Made by a program: the position numbers and the translations under genes. 53,630 nt of DNA from assembly GCF_016908655.1 (NCBI RefSeq), contig NZ_JAFBEI010000011.1, positions 1-53,630 on the forward strand. Reading direction: 5' to 3'. Of this stretch, positions 17,201 through 25,574 are shown in pieces. Position 1 is the first letter of the stretch, and every line of letters begins with the position of its first letter. Below the pieces are notes generated by a model. It was not told where the DNA came from. It ran no database searches and saw nothing but the letters and a program-made list of their open reading frames with translations. The stretch comes from Streptococcus saliviloxodontae (GTDB taxonomy: Bacteria; Bacillota; Bacilli; Lactobacillales; Streptococcaceae).

Positions 17201-20200
17201 TCTCGAGACTGATAAAGGCGACAGCGCTAACACTGAACTTCCTGAAGCTAAGGTAACTACTGAGGATATTACAGAAACACAGGCTATCGCATTCACTAAG
17301 CGCACGGTTGAAGATCCTCTCCTTCCTAAAGGTCAAACCAAAGTTACTCAGGCTGGGCAAGACGGCATATTGACTACAGTCACTCGTAATACCTACATTG
17401 ATGGGCAGCTCGCTAATACCGAAGTTGTTTCCTCTACAGTAACGTCTGAGCCGGTTGATGAGATTACCACTGTCGGAACTCTCGAGACCGATAAAGGTGA
17501 CTCTACTAATACTGAACTTCCTGAAGCTAAGGTAACTACTGAGGATATTACAGAAACACAGGCTATCGCATTCACTAAGCGCACGGTTGAAGATCCTCTC
17601 CTTCCTAAAGGTCAAACCAAAGTTACTCAGGCTGGGCAAGACGGCATATTGACTACAGTCACTCGCAATACCTACATTGATGGGCAGCTCGCTAATACTG
17701 AAGTTGTTTCCTCTACAGTAACAACTGAGTCGGTTGACGAAATTACCACTATCGGAACTCTCGAGACTGATAAAGGCGACAGCGCTAACACTGAACTTCC
17801 TGAAGCTAAGGTAACTACTGAGGATATTACAGAAACACAGGCTATCGCATTCACTAAGCGCACGGTTGAAGATCCTCTCCTTCCTAAAGGTCAAACCAAA
17901 GTTACTCAGGCTGGGCAAGACGGCATATTGACTACAGTCACTCGCAATACCTACATTGATGGGCAGCTCGCTAATACCGAAGCTGTTTCCTCTACAGTAA
18001 CGTCTGAGCCGGTTGATGAGATTACCACTGTCGGAACTCTCGAGACTGATAAAGGCGACAGTGCTAACACTGAGCTTCCTGAAGCTAAGGTAACTACTGA
18101 GGATGTTACGGAGACACGCGCAATTCCATTCACCAAGAGAACCGTCTCTGATCCTACCATGCTAGCTGGTGAGACTAAGATTACACAAACAGGTCAAGAT
18201 GGGGTAGAAACCACTGTTACGCGTAATACTTACGTGGACGGTCAACTAGTGGATAGCCAAATTGTTTCAACAGAAGTAACAACACCTATGGTGGAAGAAA
18301 TCACCAATGTTGGACAGCTCGAAACCATTACAGAAACTATCGAGAAGCGTACTAATCCTGTTGATTTTAAATCAGTTGAAAAGAAAACAGATAGTCTTAG
18401 ACGGAATGTTAAACGTATCGCTGTAGAAGGTGTTGCAGGATACACAACTGAGACGTATTCAATCGTTAAAACAAAAGATGGACAAGTACTTTCTGAAACC
18501 TTGTTGAGCTCAGTTGATACACCAGCTATTGATCAAGTTACCGAAATCGGGACTGCACCAACTATTGAAATCAAAAATATCCTTAGTCAGGAGCTCTATA
18601 AATACACAGATGGTCGTGAAGAGCACGTTTTAAGTTTAACGACTGATGATACGGCAACGACTGATAACTACTATGTGCGCATTAAGACTGAGGATTTACG
18701 CCAGATGCTTATTCCGGTATCTAGCTTCAGTGATAATGGGGATGGTACTTATGCCGTTAACTTGAATTTTACTGAGTTAACGACATTCGCAGGTAACGAT
18801 ACCCCTTACACAGATGGCTATAGTTTCAATGTTGCGAAAAAACAAGAGCAAGCTGACTCTACCGTCTATACAAGTTTCGCTGAACTCATCACTGCTATGA
18901 AGGCAAACCCTTCAGGAAACTATACGCTAGCAGCAGACGTATCAGCTACAGAATTATCAACTAGTGACGCGTCATATATTACTGGTATTTTCACAGGTAG
19001 TCTCACAAGCAACTATCAAGGTAAGCAATACCGTATTTATGATCTTGACAAACCACTCTTTGAGCATCTACAATCTGCTACCATTAAAAATTTGGTCTTG
19101 TCAAACGTCAATATCACTAGCAATGCAAATGCTACAAGTGCTATCTCTCAAACTGCCTACCGTAATACACGTATCGAAAACGTTGCTGTTCAAGGGTCTA
19201 TTACAGGGACTAACAACGTCGCAGGTTTGGTCAACAGAGTATCCTCTGGGGCTGTCCTATCAAACGTCGCTTTCACAGGTAGCATAACTGCTACAGGTGT
19301 CGGAAATGGGACTGCAGAAGTTGCTGCAATTGCAGGTCGTGCTAATGACAATGGGACTATCATTGAAAAAGCCTATGTCTCAGCAGATGTATCTGGACGT
19401 AGTGTCTCTAACAACATACGTATTGCAGGTCTTGTTGCATTAGTCAGCTCTAATGGGCGCTTACGTGATTCTTACATGCAAGGTAGCGTGACCAATACAG
19501 GTAACTCAGGAATGCAAGTTGCTGCGGGAGTCGCTTCAACTTATACAAACGGCTACGCTAACAACAATGTCACAGCTGCTAAAGTCACTAACGGTACTCT
19601 ATTCTATGGAGATTCTGCTTACGCAACAAGCCGTGTAACGGATAATTACTACATTACCGACCTATCAGACGGTTCCTCTACATCTTACGCAAAAGGAATT
19701 TCTGTACAGGATGGTCAAGACAAGGTTGCGGCTTTCGGTAATACGGCTAAAGACCTAATCGCAAGCGATTCCGAAACTAACAAAGTAGATTACCTTAGCC
19801 TAACAGATAGTCAAGAAAGCCGTCTTATAGCTTATAAGAACATGGAAAAAATAATTCCATTCTATGACCGTGATACCTTGGTCGAGTACGGCAATCTTGT
19901 AGATGCTTCAAGTCAGTTAGCAAGGAAAGAAATTGTCTCAGTAACCCCACTTAAAGACGGGAATATCGCAAGTGATCTTTCACAAAATGATATTGATCAA
20001 ATTATGATTCGTTATGCTGATGATAGTATCGAAAAACTATCCGTTAGCTTTGATAAAGCCTATACCAATGATGCTGTCCGTCAATACAAGATTACCGGTA
20101 CAGACTTAATCTACACACCTGAAGTCTTTGTCAGCGATCACAGCGATATTATTTCTCAAGTATCTGATGTCCTTAAGAATCTTGCTTACGCATCTGATGA

Positions 20201-22295
20201 TAACTACAAAACACTCGGTATCACTAGTGAATCTGACCCTGCTAAAAAGATTAGCAAGCTCTACCTCCAAGAAACCTATGAAAAGGTTCAGGAAAATATT
20301 GACACTTACCTTAACAAACTTCTCAGCTCAGATAAGTCAATCAATAACCTCGGCGGTGCTACAAAATCCTATATCGTAGATTACATCAAAGAGAATAAGT
20401 CAGCCCTTATGTTAGGACTTAGCTATCTTGTGCGTTGGTACGGCTTTGATTTTGATAAGATTGGAGCTGATGATCTCCTACTCTATGCCCAAGACTTCTA
20501 TGGCAAGAGCAATGTCGAACAGTTAGAATGGCTTGTAAACTTTGGTAAAACTGGCTTCTCTAACCTTGATCCTCAAAATAATATCTCTACCTATGCATCG
20601 TCCTTATCAACTGCTTCAGGTGATCTCAGCTTATTTGATTTCCTAGAAAGTCATAAGCAACTCTTGGATAATAACTATTCAAGCATGAATGATTGGTTCA
20701 AAGCTCATACAACCGCCTATATCGTTGAAAAGCAATCTGAAGAATACCCAGATCAAGATGTTGCGGTATACAATCGACTCAAGGGAGCCACTAGTGAGCA
20801 AAACGGTCTTCTACCACTTCTAACAGCTAGAGAAGGGATTTACATTATCACAACAGTGCCAGTTATCACTTATGGTATGTACGATGTCTATCTCGATATG
20901 AAGCTCAAAACATCTGATCCTGAAACTTACGCTACTAAAGTAGAAGAGCTTAAAAAACGTATTCAAAAATACGCCGATATGGAACGTGCTCACTTTGATG
21001 CTTGGTTCCGTATCTTGCCAAGTGATGTTGATGCGACACTCTTTAGAACAATGCCAAACTGGGATAGCTACAGCGTCAGAGGAAATTGGTTGATGAGTGA
21101 TAGTGCCACTACTACAAACGATGCCATGCAGGACTTCTTCTTCCCAATTGGTCGCGGTAAGACTCAGACTGCCCCAGCCTCAGCCTATGCAAATGGTACT
21201 TCTACCTTCTTCATCTACAGTCTCTTGAGTGATTATACAATCTCTATCTTTACTCACGAAACAGCCCACAATGCTGATGGTAAAACTTACCTCTATTCAT
21301 ATGGTAGACGTGAAGGACTTGGACCTGAGCAATATGCGCAAGCTTACTTCCAATCTCCTACAGGATATAGCAATGACTACTTTGCTCTTAACCTTCTCTT
21401 TGATTGGACAGGAACTGATGGACAGACATCTAAGAGTCGTTATTATGCCCTTAGCCCTGAACGTTATCAAAATGCTCAGGATGTACAAGAATACACTCAA
21501 AGATCCTTTGATGTCATCTATACCTTGGAAGCCATTGAAGCTGAACTTATCGCCGAGCAAACAACTGAAAACAAACAAAAACTGCTTCGTAAGATGGAAA
21601 AAGCTTACGATAAGGACAGTTCTGGAAATGATGCATGGGCTGCAGATACCTACCGTAGCCTGACTACTACAGAGGCTGAAAGCCTTAAAACCATTGAGGA
21701 TTTTGTTAATGCAGATGTCGCAAGCGTCCGCCACTTCGGTTCTAAGAATGATAGCGGCAAAATCGGTCGTGGATCTTATCAGGCTGTTAGCATGTTTGCG
21801 GGCATGTGGGGTGAAAACGATAATACCCTTGGTTCCCCTGGTGACCTAACCTTCCGTCGTACTAGTTACGAATTATTGGCAGAGCTTGGTTACGAAAAAG
21901 GTTTGATTCCATATGCAAGTAACCAACTTCTTAGCGAAGCTCAAGCAGCGGGTAATAGTCATTTAACAGACAGTTATATTTTTGATAAGATTCTCAAACC
22001 ACTCGGATATACATCATGGGATGATTTCAAGATTAAGAAATATGCAGAGCATAAAGCGGCTGCTCAAGCAAGTGGTAGTCTTAAACCTGTAACCGTTCAA
22101 TGGAATAGACAAGCCAACGTTTTGACATCTTATGATGACATTAAAAATCTCATGCGTGATGCCATGCAGAAAGATTTAGAACAAAATCGCTTAGACGGTA
22201 ATTCTCTAGTCAAGGCTGTAGAGGCTGCTATCTACAACGATTACCTCTTAACAACAAATGACTTCAGAGAGTCCATCTACACAACCTCAATTTAA
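14292..22295 (+). CDS. Giant surface zinc metalloprotease (peptidase M26, IgA1-protease/ZmpB type)
   Basis: 2667 residues. A YSIRK-like signal peptide (YAIRK..G..S, cleavage near 42) is followed by LPNTS at 118-122 and two hydrophobic segments (about 128-147 and 152-172). This is the unusual N-terminal sortase-motif layout of pneumococcal Zmp/IgA proteases. About 13 G5-like modules fill residues 250-1425, GLUG-type repeats about 1600-1760, and the M26 catalytic part follows. The zinc site is HETAH at 2322-2326 with the third ligand Glu 2346, the family's spacing. Such proteases cleave host glycoproteins such as IgA1 hinge or mucins; the substrate here cannot be told. Sortase A is encoded 3 kb downstream. 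Monocistronic. Confidence 0.92.
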   Translation: MLFRDKLNQYAIRKKNGIVGSCLIGSFVILSSLLASPSTAFAQSDAGSDVNYVDYYTLSQADKNRVQAITDDLTAKANVDYTFVYAKDSVASQKADTKTGATKQKTSSPQQTLVGQFLPNTSSKDQELLSLTGIGFLALGGILVLRSKRNRKQLILLLAFGGTVMTASLAVADVLQLRDSKLVLTGQSVTADNISGYHLVGYFTDQYGKDQAVTFTEATTTNSTQETTPSNQATTQVKQEPITTEEAPLVSKQETQTETITYGKQTIQDPLLPKGQTKIVQEGKNGKIEKQVQVNYQDGKVVSSQVLSETVVQKAQDEITAIGTLETSNGSSEQLDFPIAKVTTTDETVTESIAYNSKTVEDPSLAKGQTKILQTGQNGSLTKTLRHTYIDDQLVATDMISETTTSPAQDEIIAIGTLETGKGNSDTVTPKEAVITTSDETTTNSLAYTSQTIEDPSLPVGQTKVIQVGVMGVETQTIRHTYVDGQLVASDIVGQAVSQAPVSEIIAIGTKVEETTQTDTGTGTTTELPEAIITTNDESTMTALPFSSQTIEDPTLPKGQTKVLQTGQTGSLTQTYRHTYINGQLATSELVSETITQSPVSEIIAVGTLETDKGDSTNTEIPEAQLSYQEETQTKTIPHTQETVEDANLPKGQTRVIQEGKDGVETIKLRHVYLNGELVTTETLSQEISQSSQAEIIAVGTKEESSTTTTQLVTEQVAGQTFQTETRENPLLEEGKTNTIQEGRDGHVTITYQVTSDQTGQIISKLEVARQEVLPISKIIEVGTLVKKKGDAESTDLPIALVTSKDEETQTPIAFTKRTVVDPLLPKGQTKVTQAGHDGVLTTVTRNTYIDGQLANTEVVSSTVTSEPVDEITTVGTLETDKGDSTNTELPEAKVTTEDITETQAIAFTKRTVEDPLLPKGQTKVTQAGQDGVLTTVTRNTYIDGQLANTEVVSSTVTTESVDEITTIGTLETDKGDSANTELPEAKVTTEDITETQAIAFTKRTVEDPLLPKGQTKVTQAGQDGILTTVTRNTYIDGQLANTEVVSSTVTSEPVDEITTVGTLETDKGDSTNTELPEAKVTTEDITETQAIAFTKRTVEDPLLPKGQTKVTQAGQDGILTTVTRNTYIDGQLANTEVVSSTVTTESVDEITTIGTLETDKGDSANTELPEAKVTTEDITETQAIAFTKRTVEDPLLPKGQTKVTQAGQDGILTTVTRNTYIDGQLANTEAVSSTVTSEPVDEITTVGTLETDKGDSANTELPEAKVTTEDVTETRAIPFTKRTVSDPTMLAGETKITQTGQDGVETTVTRNTYVDGQLVDSQIVSTEVTTPMVEEITNVGQLETITETIEKRTNPVDFKSVEKKTDSLRRNVKRIAVEGVAGYTTETYSIVKTKDGQVLSETLLSSVDTPAIDQVTEIGTAPTIEIKNILSQELYKYTDGREEHVLSLTTDDTATTDNYYVRIKTEDLRQMLIPVSSFSDNGDGTYAVNLNFTELTTFAGNDTPYTDGYSFNVAKKQEQADSTVYTSFAELITAMKANPSGNYTLAADVSATELSTSDASYITGIFTGSLTSNYQGKQYRIYDLDKPLFEHLQSATIKNLVLSNVNITSNANATSAISQTAYRNTRIENVAVQGSITGTNNVAGLVNRVSSGAVLSNVAFTGSITATGVGNGTAEVAAIAGRANDNGTIIEKAYVSADVSGRSVSNNIRIAGLVALVSSNGRLRDSYMQGSVTNTGNSGMQVAAGVASTYTNGYANNNVTAAKVTNGTLFYGDSAYATSRVTDNYYITDLSDGSSTSYAKGISVQDGQDKVAAFGNTAKDLIASDSETNKVDYLSLTDSQESRLIAYKNMEKIIPFYDRDTLVEYGNLVDASSQLARKEIVSVTPLKDGNIASDLSQNDIDQIMIRYADDSIEKLSVSFDKAYTNDAVRQYKITGTDLIYTPEVFVSDHSDIISQVSDVLKNLAYASDDNYKTLGITSESDPAKKISKLYLQETYEKVQENIDTYLNKLLSSDKSINNLGGATKSYIVDYIKENKSALMLGLSYLVRWYGFDFDKIGADDLLLYAQDFYGKSNVEQLEWLVNFGKTGFSNLDPQNNISTYASSLSTASGDLSLFDFLESHKQLLDNNYSSMNDWFKAHTTAYIVEKQSEEYPDQDVAVYNRLKGATSEQNGLLPLLTAREGIYIITTVPVITYGMYDVYLDMKLKTSDPETYATKVEELKKRIQKYADMERAHFDAWFRILPSDVDATLFRTMPNWDSYSVRGNWLMSDSATTTNDAMQDFFFPIGRGKTQTAPASAYANGTSTFFIYSLLSDYTISIFTHETAHNADGKTYLYSYGRREGLGPEQYAQAYFQSPTGYSNDYFALNLLFDWTGTDGQTSKSRYYALSPERYQNAQDVQEYTQRSFDVIYTLEAIEAELIAEQTTENKQKLLRKMEKAYDKDSSGNDAWAADTYRSLTTTEAESLKTIEDFVNADVASVRHFGSKNDSGKIGRGSYQAVSMFAGMWGENDNTLGSPGDLTFRRTSYELLAELGYEKGLIPYASNQLLSEAQAAGNSHLTDSYIFDKILKPLGYTSWDDFKIKKYAEHKAAAQASGSLKPVTVQWNRQANVLTSYDDIKNLMRDAMQKDLEQNRLDGNSLVKAVEAAIYNDYLLTTNDFRESIYTTSI
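16725..18105 (+). repeat. Five near-identical 279-bp G5 repeat units
   Basis: The unit around CCTCTCCTTCCTAAAGGTCA recurs every 279 bp (about 16756, 17036, 17315, 17594, 17873), i.e. 93-residue modules. Units alternate between two forms (SEPVDEITTV and TESVDEITTI), so stretches 558 bp apart are identical. The flanking eight modules are diverged. This points to recent duplication of unit pairs and predicts length variation. Confidence 0.93.
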
Positions 22296-22395
22296 ACAAT
22301 ACTAATAAATGAGATGACATCGATAAGGTCAAAAAGCATCTTATTTTATTAGTCTGCTCCACTTCTTAGTAACTGATCTAAGAATAAACTCAAAT

Positions 22396-22426
22396 AAGCT
22401 AGGACTAAGTCCTAGCTTATTTTTTA
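22396..22426 (+). terminator. Terminator of the metalloprotease gene
   Basis: AAGCTAGGAC and GTCCTAGCTT pair perfectly around TAA and are followed by ATTTTTT. A weaker imperfect hairpin lies before it at 22301-22353. Confidence 0.88.
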
Positions 22427-22462
22427 ATTTGAGTAGTTACACTGCTTTAAACCTATCATAAA

Positions 22463-22493
22463 AGGTCCTCGTCATTTTTCATCACGAGAACCT
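22463..22493 (-). terminator. Terminator of the Nramp-like gene
   Basis: On the minus strand AGGTTCTCGTGAT pairs with ATGACGAGGACCT with two mismatches, followed by TTTTAT. Confidence 0.7.
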
Positions 22494-22508
22494 AAAACAT
22501 TGTTGTAA

Positions 22509-23765
22509 TTAAACGTTTCCTGTCAACCAAGCGACGACGAAGAATATCGCAAAACCGAATAAGTAAGTCAATCCGATAATTGATAACCATTTCAACCAGC
22601 CAGTCACTTGATGTTTATCATTGTTAACAAGGCTATAGTTGAGGTAGGCAAAGAATGGTGTCGTGATAAATGATGCAATCATCGCAAAGCGAAGCATTGT
22701 CGCTACTTGACCAGCAAAAGCATAGACGATAACTAATCCTAACACTGAAGTCAATGTCATCCATACAGTTAGAGCCTTACCAGACGCTTCTTTTTGACCT
22801 CTCAATAAGCGGAGCGCTTCGTTGTTGGCGCGTGAATAACCATCAATAACTGTAATAACTGTTCCAAAAATACAGAGGAAGGCAATAAAAGTAATAAATG
22901 GTTTTGCCCAAGAACCAAATGCAGCCACATACATTGATACAAATTGAGCGATATAAGCCGCTGAAGCACTCTGAACCTGTTCACCATTACCATATTGAAT
23001 CAAGGCACCTAGAGCTAAGAAGAAGAATGCTAAAATGGCAGTTCCTACATAACCAACGTTGAAATCAAACAAGGCATCTGCTTCATTAAATGAAACAGTT
23101 TTACGCTTTTCAACTGACCACAATGAGTTGATAGTAGAAATTTCAATAGGTGCTGGCATCCATCCCATGAGTGAAACAAGGAAAGGAAGCGCAGCCATTT
23201 GCCATGGAGAAGTTACCACGAAGTTTGGAGCATACTCACGGTGTTGGAACAAGGCGATGACAACCGCTCCTACTGTCGCAATCGTTAAGGCAGTCATGAT
23301 CCACTTAGACAAACCATCTAAGAAACGGTAGCCTCCAATAAGAAGCATCCCCCAGATAATCACGATGATAATAGTTGTTAATTGAGCCGTATTGATGCTT
23401 AAACTATTAGGGAAGAAGTTAGCTACAATTGCAGCACATAAAATACCAACACCAGCAGTATTGACAATGGCTGAGAAGATATTTAAGACAAAATAAATAA
23501 TCAGGTAAAATCTTCCCTTTTCTGCATAACCTTCGATAAGGTTTTTACCATTTTCGGCAGTGTACTGAGAACCGAATCGGAAAAACGGATACTTGAATAA
23601 ATTGATTAATAGAACTAACAGAGCAAGTTGCCATCCGTAGATTGCACCTGCTTGCGTAGAGGATACGATGTGAGATCCTCCTACGGCTGCGGAAGCCATG
23701 AGAATACCAGGACCCATCGCCTTGAATTTTGTCTTCCAAGTCGATGTTGACTGAGGTTGAGTCAT
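22509..23765 (-). CDS. Nramp-related transporter with non-canonical metal-site motifs
   Basis: 418 aa with about 11 membrane segments and the Nramp fold's conserved GPG near residue 18 and QAGA near 38. The two motifs that bind Mn/Fe in true MntH proteins are changed. In TM1, DPGN is replaced by GGSH (residues about 28-31). In TM6, MPH is replaced by MPA (about residue 203). The protein is therefore family-related but probably not a standard manganese importer; Mg, Al-type or non-metal substrates are conceivable, as known for divergent Nramp clades. It has its own strong promoter, a cre-like site upstream and a terminator downstream. Confidence 0.8.
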   Translation of the reverse strand: MTQPQSTSTWKTKFKAMGPGILMASAAVGGSHIVSSTQAGAIYGWQLALLVLLINLFKYPFFRFGSQYTAENGKNLIEGYAEKGRFYLIIYFVLNIFSAIVNTAGVGILCAAIVANFFPNSLSINTAQLTTIIIVIIWGMLLIGGYRFLDGLSKWIMTALTIATVGAVVIALFQHREYAPNFVVTSPWQMAALPFLVSLMGWMPAPIEISTINSLWSVEKRKTVSFNEADALFDFNVGYVGTAILAFFFLALGALIQYGNGEQVQSASAAYIAQFVSMYVAAFGSWAKPFITFIAFLCIFGTVITVIDGYSRANNEALRLLRGQKEASGKALTVWMTLTSVLGLVIVYAFAGQVATMLRFAMIASFITTPFFAYLNYSLVNNDKHQVTGWLKWLSIIGLTYLFGFAIFFVVAWLTGNV

Positions 23766-23823
23766 CTTAAAACACTCCTTTCAAACTTTCAATTTTCAGA
23801 TTTTTCAAAAATTTTATGTTATT

Positions 23824-23851
23824 ATTATACAATTTCAGACAATACTGTCAA
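23824..23851 (-). promoter_or_regulatory. Promoter of the Nramp-like gene
   Basis: Minus-strand consensus TTGACA (23846-23851), 16-nt spacer, TATAAT (23824-23829). The leader is about 50 nt and AAAGGAG precedes the start codon. Confidence 0.8.
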
Positions 23852-23864
23852 TACCACATACTTA

Positions 23865-23878
23865 TGTAAACGTTTTAA
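23865..23878. promoter_or_regulatory. cre-like site (CcpA) upstream of the Nramp-like promoter
   Basis: TGTAAACGTTTTAA matches the cre consensus at 13 of 14 positions. It lies about 14 bp upstream of the -35 box, a position more typical of activation than repression. Confidence 0.4.
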
Positions 23879-23891
23879 TTCCTCCCAAAAT

Positions 23892-23937
23892 AAAAATAGC
23901 GATAGGGATTTCTTTTGAAAATATCATCGCTATTTTT
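23892..23937 (-). terminator. Terminator of the DUF1002 gene
   Basis: AAAAATAGCGAT and ATCGCTATTTTT form a symmetric 12-bp stem around a 22-nt loop, 30 nt beyond the stop codon. Confidence 0.8.
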
Positions 23938-23967
23938 TAGTCATATAGAAGTTACTCTCATGTCATA

Positions 23968-24954
23968 TCAATCCAAAGAAAGGATCGCTTGATGAGTTAA
24001 TTGTTGAAAGAAGGTCACAATTTTATTCCAAAGATTGGTTAAGAAGTTTCCTCCCTTTGTCAAGGCTTGAGTGGCGTTGAAATTAACATTGATATTTGAA
24101 AACGTCGAGCCTGCCTTAGAAACAATAGAGTCTTTCAATGACGTCAAGGTTTTCGTGAAATTGCTATCTTTAATGATAGAACTTTTTGAAAGGTTCAAGG
24201 CAAAGTTCACAATCAGAGTAATCTGATTGCTGGTCAACACATCCTTCAGTTGATAGTTATCGAGCGTTTCTTCAACGATGGTTTGGGCTTGATCTTGCGT
24301 CAAGCTACTTCCTTTATCAGCAACAGCTGCCTTAATGTCAGTCAAGGCGACGTTCAACTTATCAGCGTCATATCCTGTTTTACCTGTATTTTCAGCATTA
24401 ATATCTGATAATGTTGATAACTCACTCTGAGCCAAAGATTTCGCTTCATCTGATACTGTTGCTCCGCTCTGCTCTAATGAATAGTAAATTCCAGCTAGAG
24501 CAGACTCCCCTGTAACTGCGATTGGGGAAGCTACTGTTATTTCGGCATGCTCAATACCCAATGTCACCGCAGCATTGCGATACATATCCTCGGTTACCTT
24601 GGTAATATTATTAGGAGTGACGATATTGACTGTTAGCACCTCTTTACTACCTAGTTTCTTTATCTTAACGGATGAGTACAATTGCAAGCTGCTATCATCA
24701 GCCACATTCATAATAGAGGCATAGTCTGAAGTATTAAGGATTTTGATCTGGGTATCCTGACTACTGTCGTAATGCAACAAATTAAGTGTTTCTGTTTGTT
24801 GATCACTTGATAAGGAATAGCCCAAAACGTAATCTGGCTGAACATAGGTTTCATCGATCACCTTTTGAACATCAGATGATGCAAAAACTCTGGTTGATAA
24901 GGCAAAGGAAGCAAGAAGAAGCATCCCAGCAATAACATACTTTTTCACTGTCAT
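23968..24954 (-). CDS. Secreted DUF1002 family protein
   Basis: 328 aa with a signal peptide (cleavage after VFA, about residue 25). Residues 30-275 match the DUF1002 pattern as I know it: an early YVLGYSLS segment, a central SPIAVTGESALAG stretch near 142-154 and helical Asp/Lys-rich parts. The C-terminus has no LPXTG or transmembrane anchor, so the protein is released or loosely wall-associated. The molecular role of DUF1002 is unknown to me. It has its own extended -10 promoter (TGA-TATAAT at 25019-25027) and terminator. Confidence 0.8.
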   Translation of the reverse strand: MTVKKYVIAGMLLLASFALSTRVFASSDVQKVIDETYVQPDYVLGYSLSSDQQTETLNLLHYDSSQDTQIKILNTSDYASIMNVADDSSLQLYSSVKIKKLGSKEVLTVNIVTPNNITKVTEDMYRNAAVTLGIEHAEITVASPIAVTGESALAGIYYSLEQSGATVSDEAKSLAQSELSTLSDINAENTGKTGYDADKLNVALTDIKAAVADKGSSLTQDQAQTIVEETLDNYQLKDVLTSNQITLIVNFALNLSKSSIIKDSNFTKTLTSLKDSIVSKAGSTFSNINVNFNATQALTKGGNFLTNLWNKIVTFFQQLTHQAILSLD

Positions 24955-25018
24955 AAATTGTCCTTTCTAAAACAGATAAGTTTTATATCCTAACTGATCC
25001 TTTAGAAATCTCACTTCT

Positions 25019-25027
25019 ATTATATCA
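25019..25027 (-). promoter_or_regulatory. Extended -10 promoter of the DUF1002 gene
   Basis: Minus-strand TGA-TATAAT about 65 nt before the start; AAAGGA serves as ribosome site. Confidence 0.55.
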
Positions 25028-25106
25028 CGTTGCTATTAAAAACTCTTAGTCCAGACTATTTCTAACAAAACATCTCTCACGGCTCATCTGGATGGCCTTA
25101 AAGTCC

Positions 25107-25520
25107 TTATTCATGCAACTCCAAAGGAAGCCCATCAGGATCAAAAAAGAAGGTCATCTTCTCACCAGTAAAACTATCTTGACGAATAGGTTCTACTGGT
25201 ATGTTCAACTCTTTTAATCTTGCAACATAATTTTCAATATGTTGCACTCTAAAAGCAAGATGCCTTAACCCACAGGCTTCTTGCGAATACTCCGGTCTGC
25301 CGATACGTTTCGGTGGAGCCTGATAAGCTGAATCAGTCAGTTTGTTTCCGAAAATCTCAAGCTCTAAATCGCCGCATCTTAGATCCAATTTGTAATCATG
25401 TCTGTCAGGACGGTGATTTTCTCTGATAACCTCAAATCCTAATTGATTCACATAAAAATCTCGTGATTTATCGTAATCAGACACAATAATAGCAACATGG
25501 TGAACTGCTTCTAATTTCAT
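25107..25520 (-). CDS. VOC/glyoxalase family protein
   Basis: 137-aa vicinal-oxygen-chelate protein of the GloA2/YaeR type. Candidate metal ligands are His 7 in VHHVAI, a Glu in LELEIFG near 66, His in LRHLAF near 91 and Glu in LPLELHE near the C-terminus. The start is ATG 25520, behind AGGAGGAAAAAG; the longer reading reaches into the leader. Third gene of gyrA-srtA-VOC, a cluster conserved in streptococci. The substrate is unknown; methylglyoxal detoxification is only a family guess. Confidence 0.88.
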   Translation of the reverse strand: MKLEAVHHVAIIVSDYDKSRDFYVNQLGFEVIRENHRPDRHDYKLDLRCGDLELEIFGNKLTDSAYQAPPKRIGRPEYSQEACGLRHLAFRVQHIENYVARLKELNIPVEPIRQDSFTGEKMTFFFDPDGLPLELHE

Positions 25521-25574
25521 CTTTTTCCTCCTAAAGGAATAAGGCTGAGGGAACAACCTCAACCTTATTTCTGC

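Noticed and set aside
16680..17918. 412-codon ORF on the minus strand inside the G5 repeats
   Set aside because: It is the antisense shadow of the 279-bp repeats, repeating itself every 93 codons; no ribosome site, Cys/Ser/Arg-rich composition.
16725..18105. CRISPR-like periodic repeat
   Set aside because: Units are 279 bp, in frame, coding and without unique spacers; they are protein modules.
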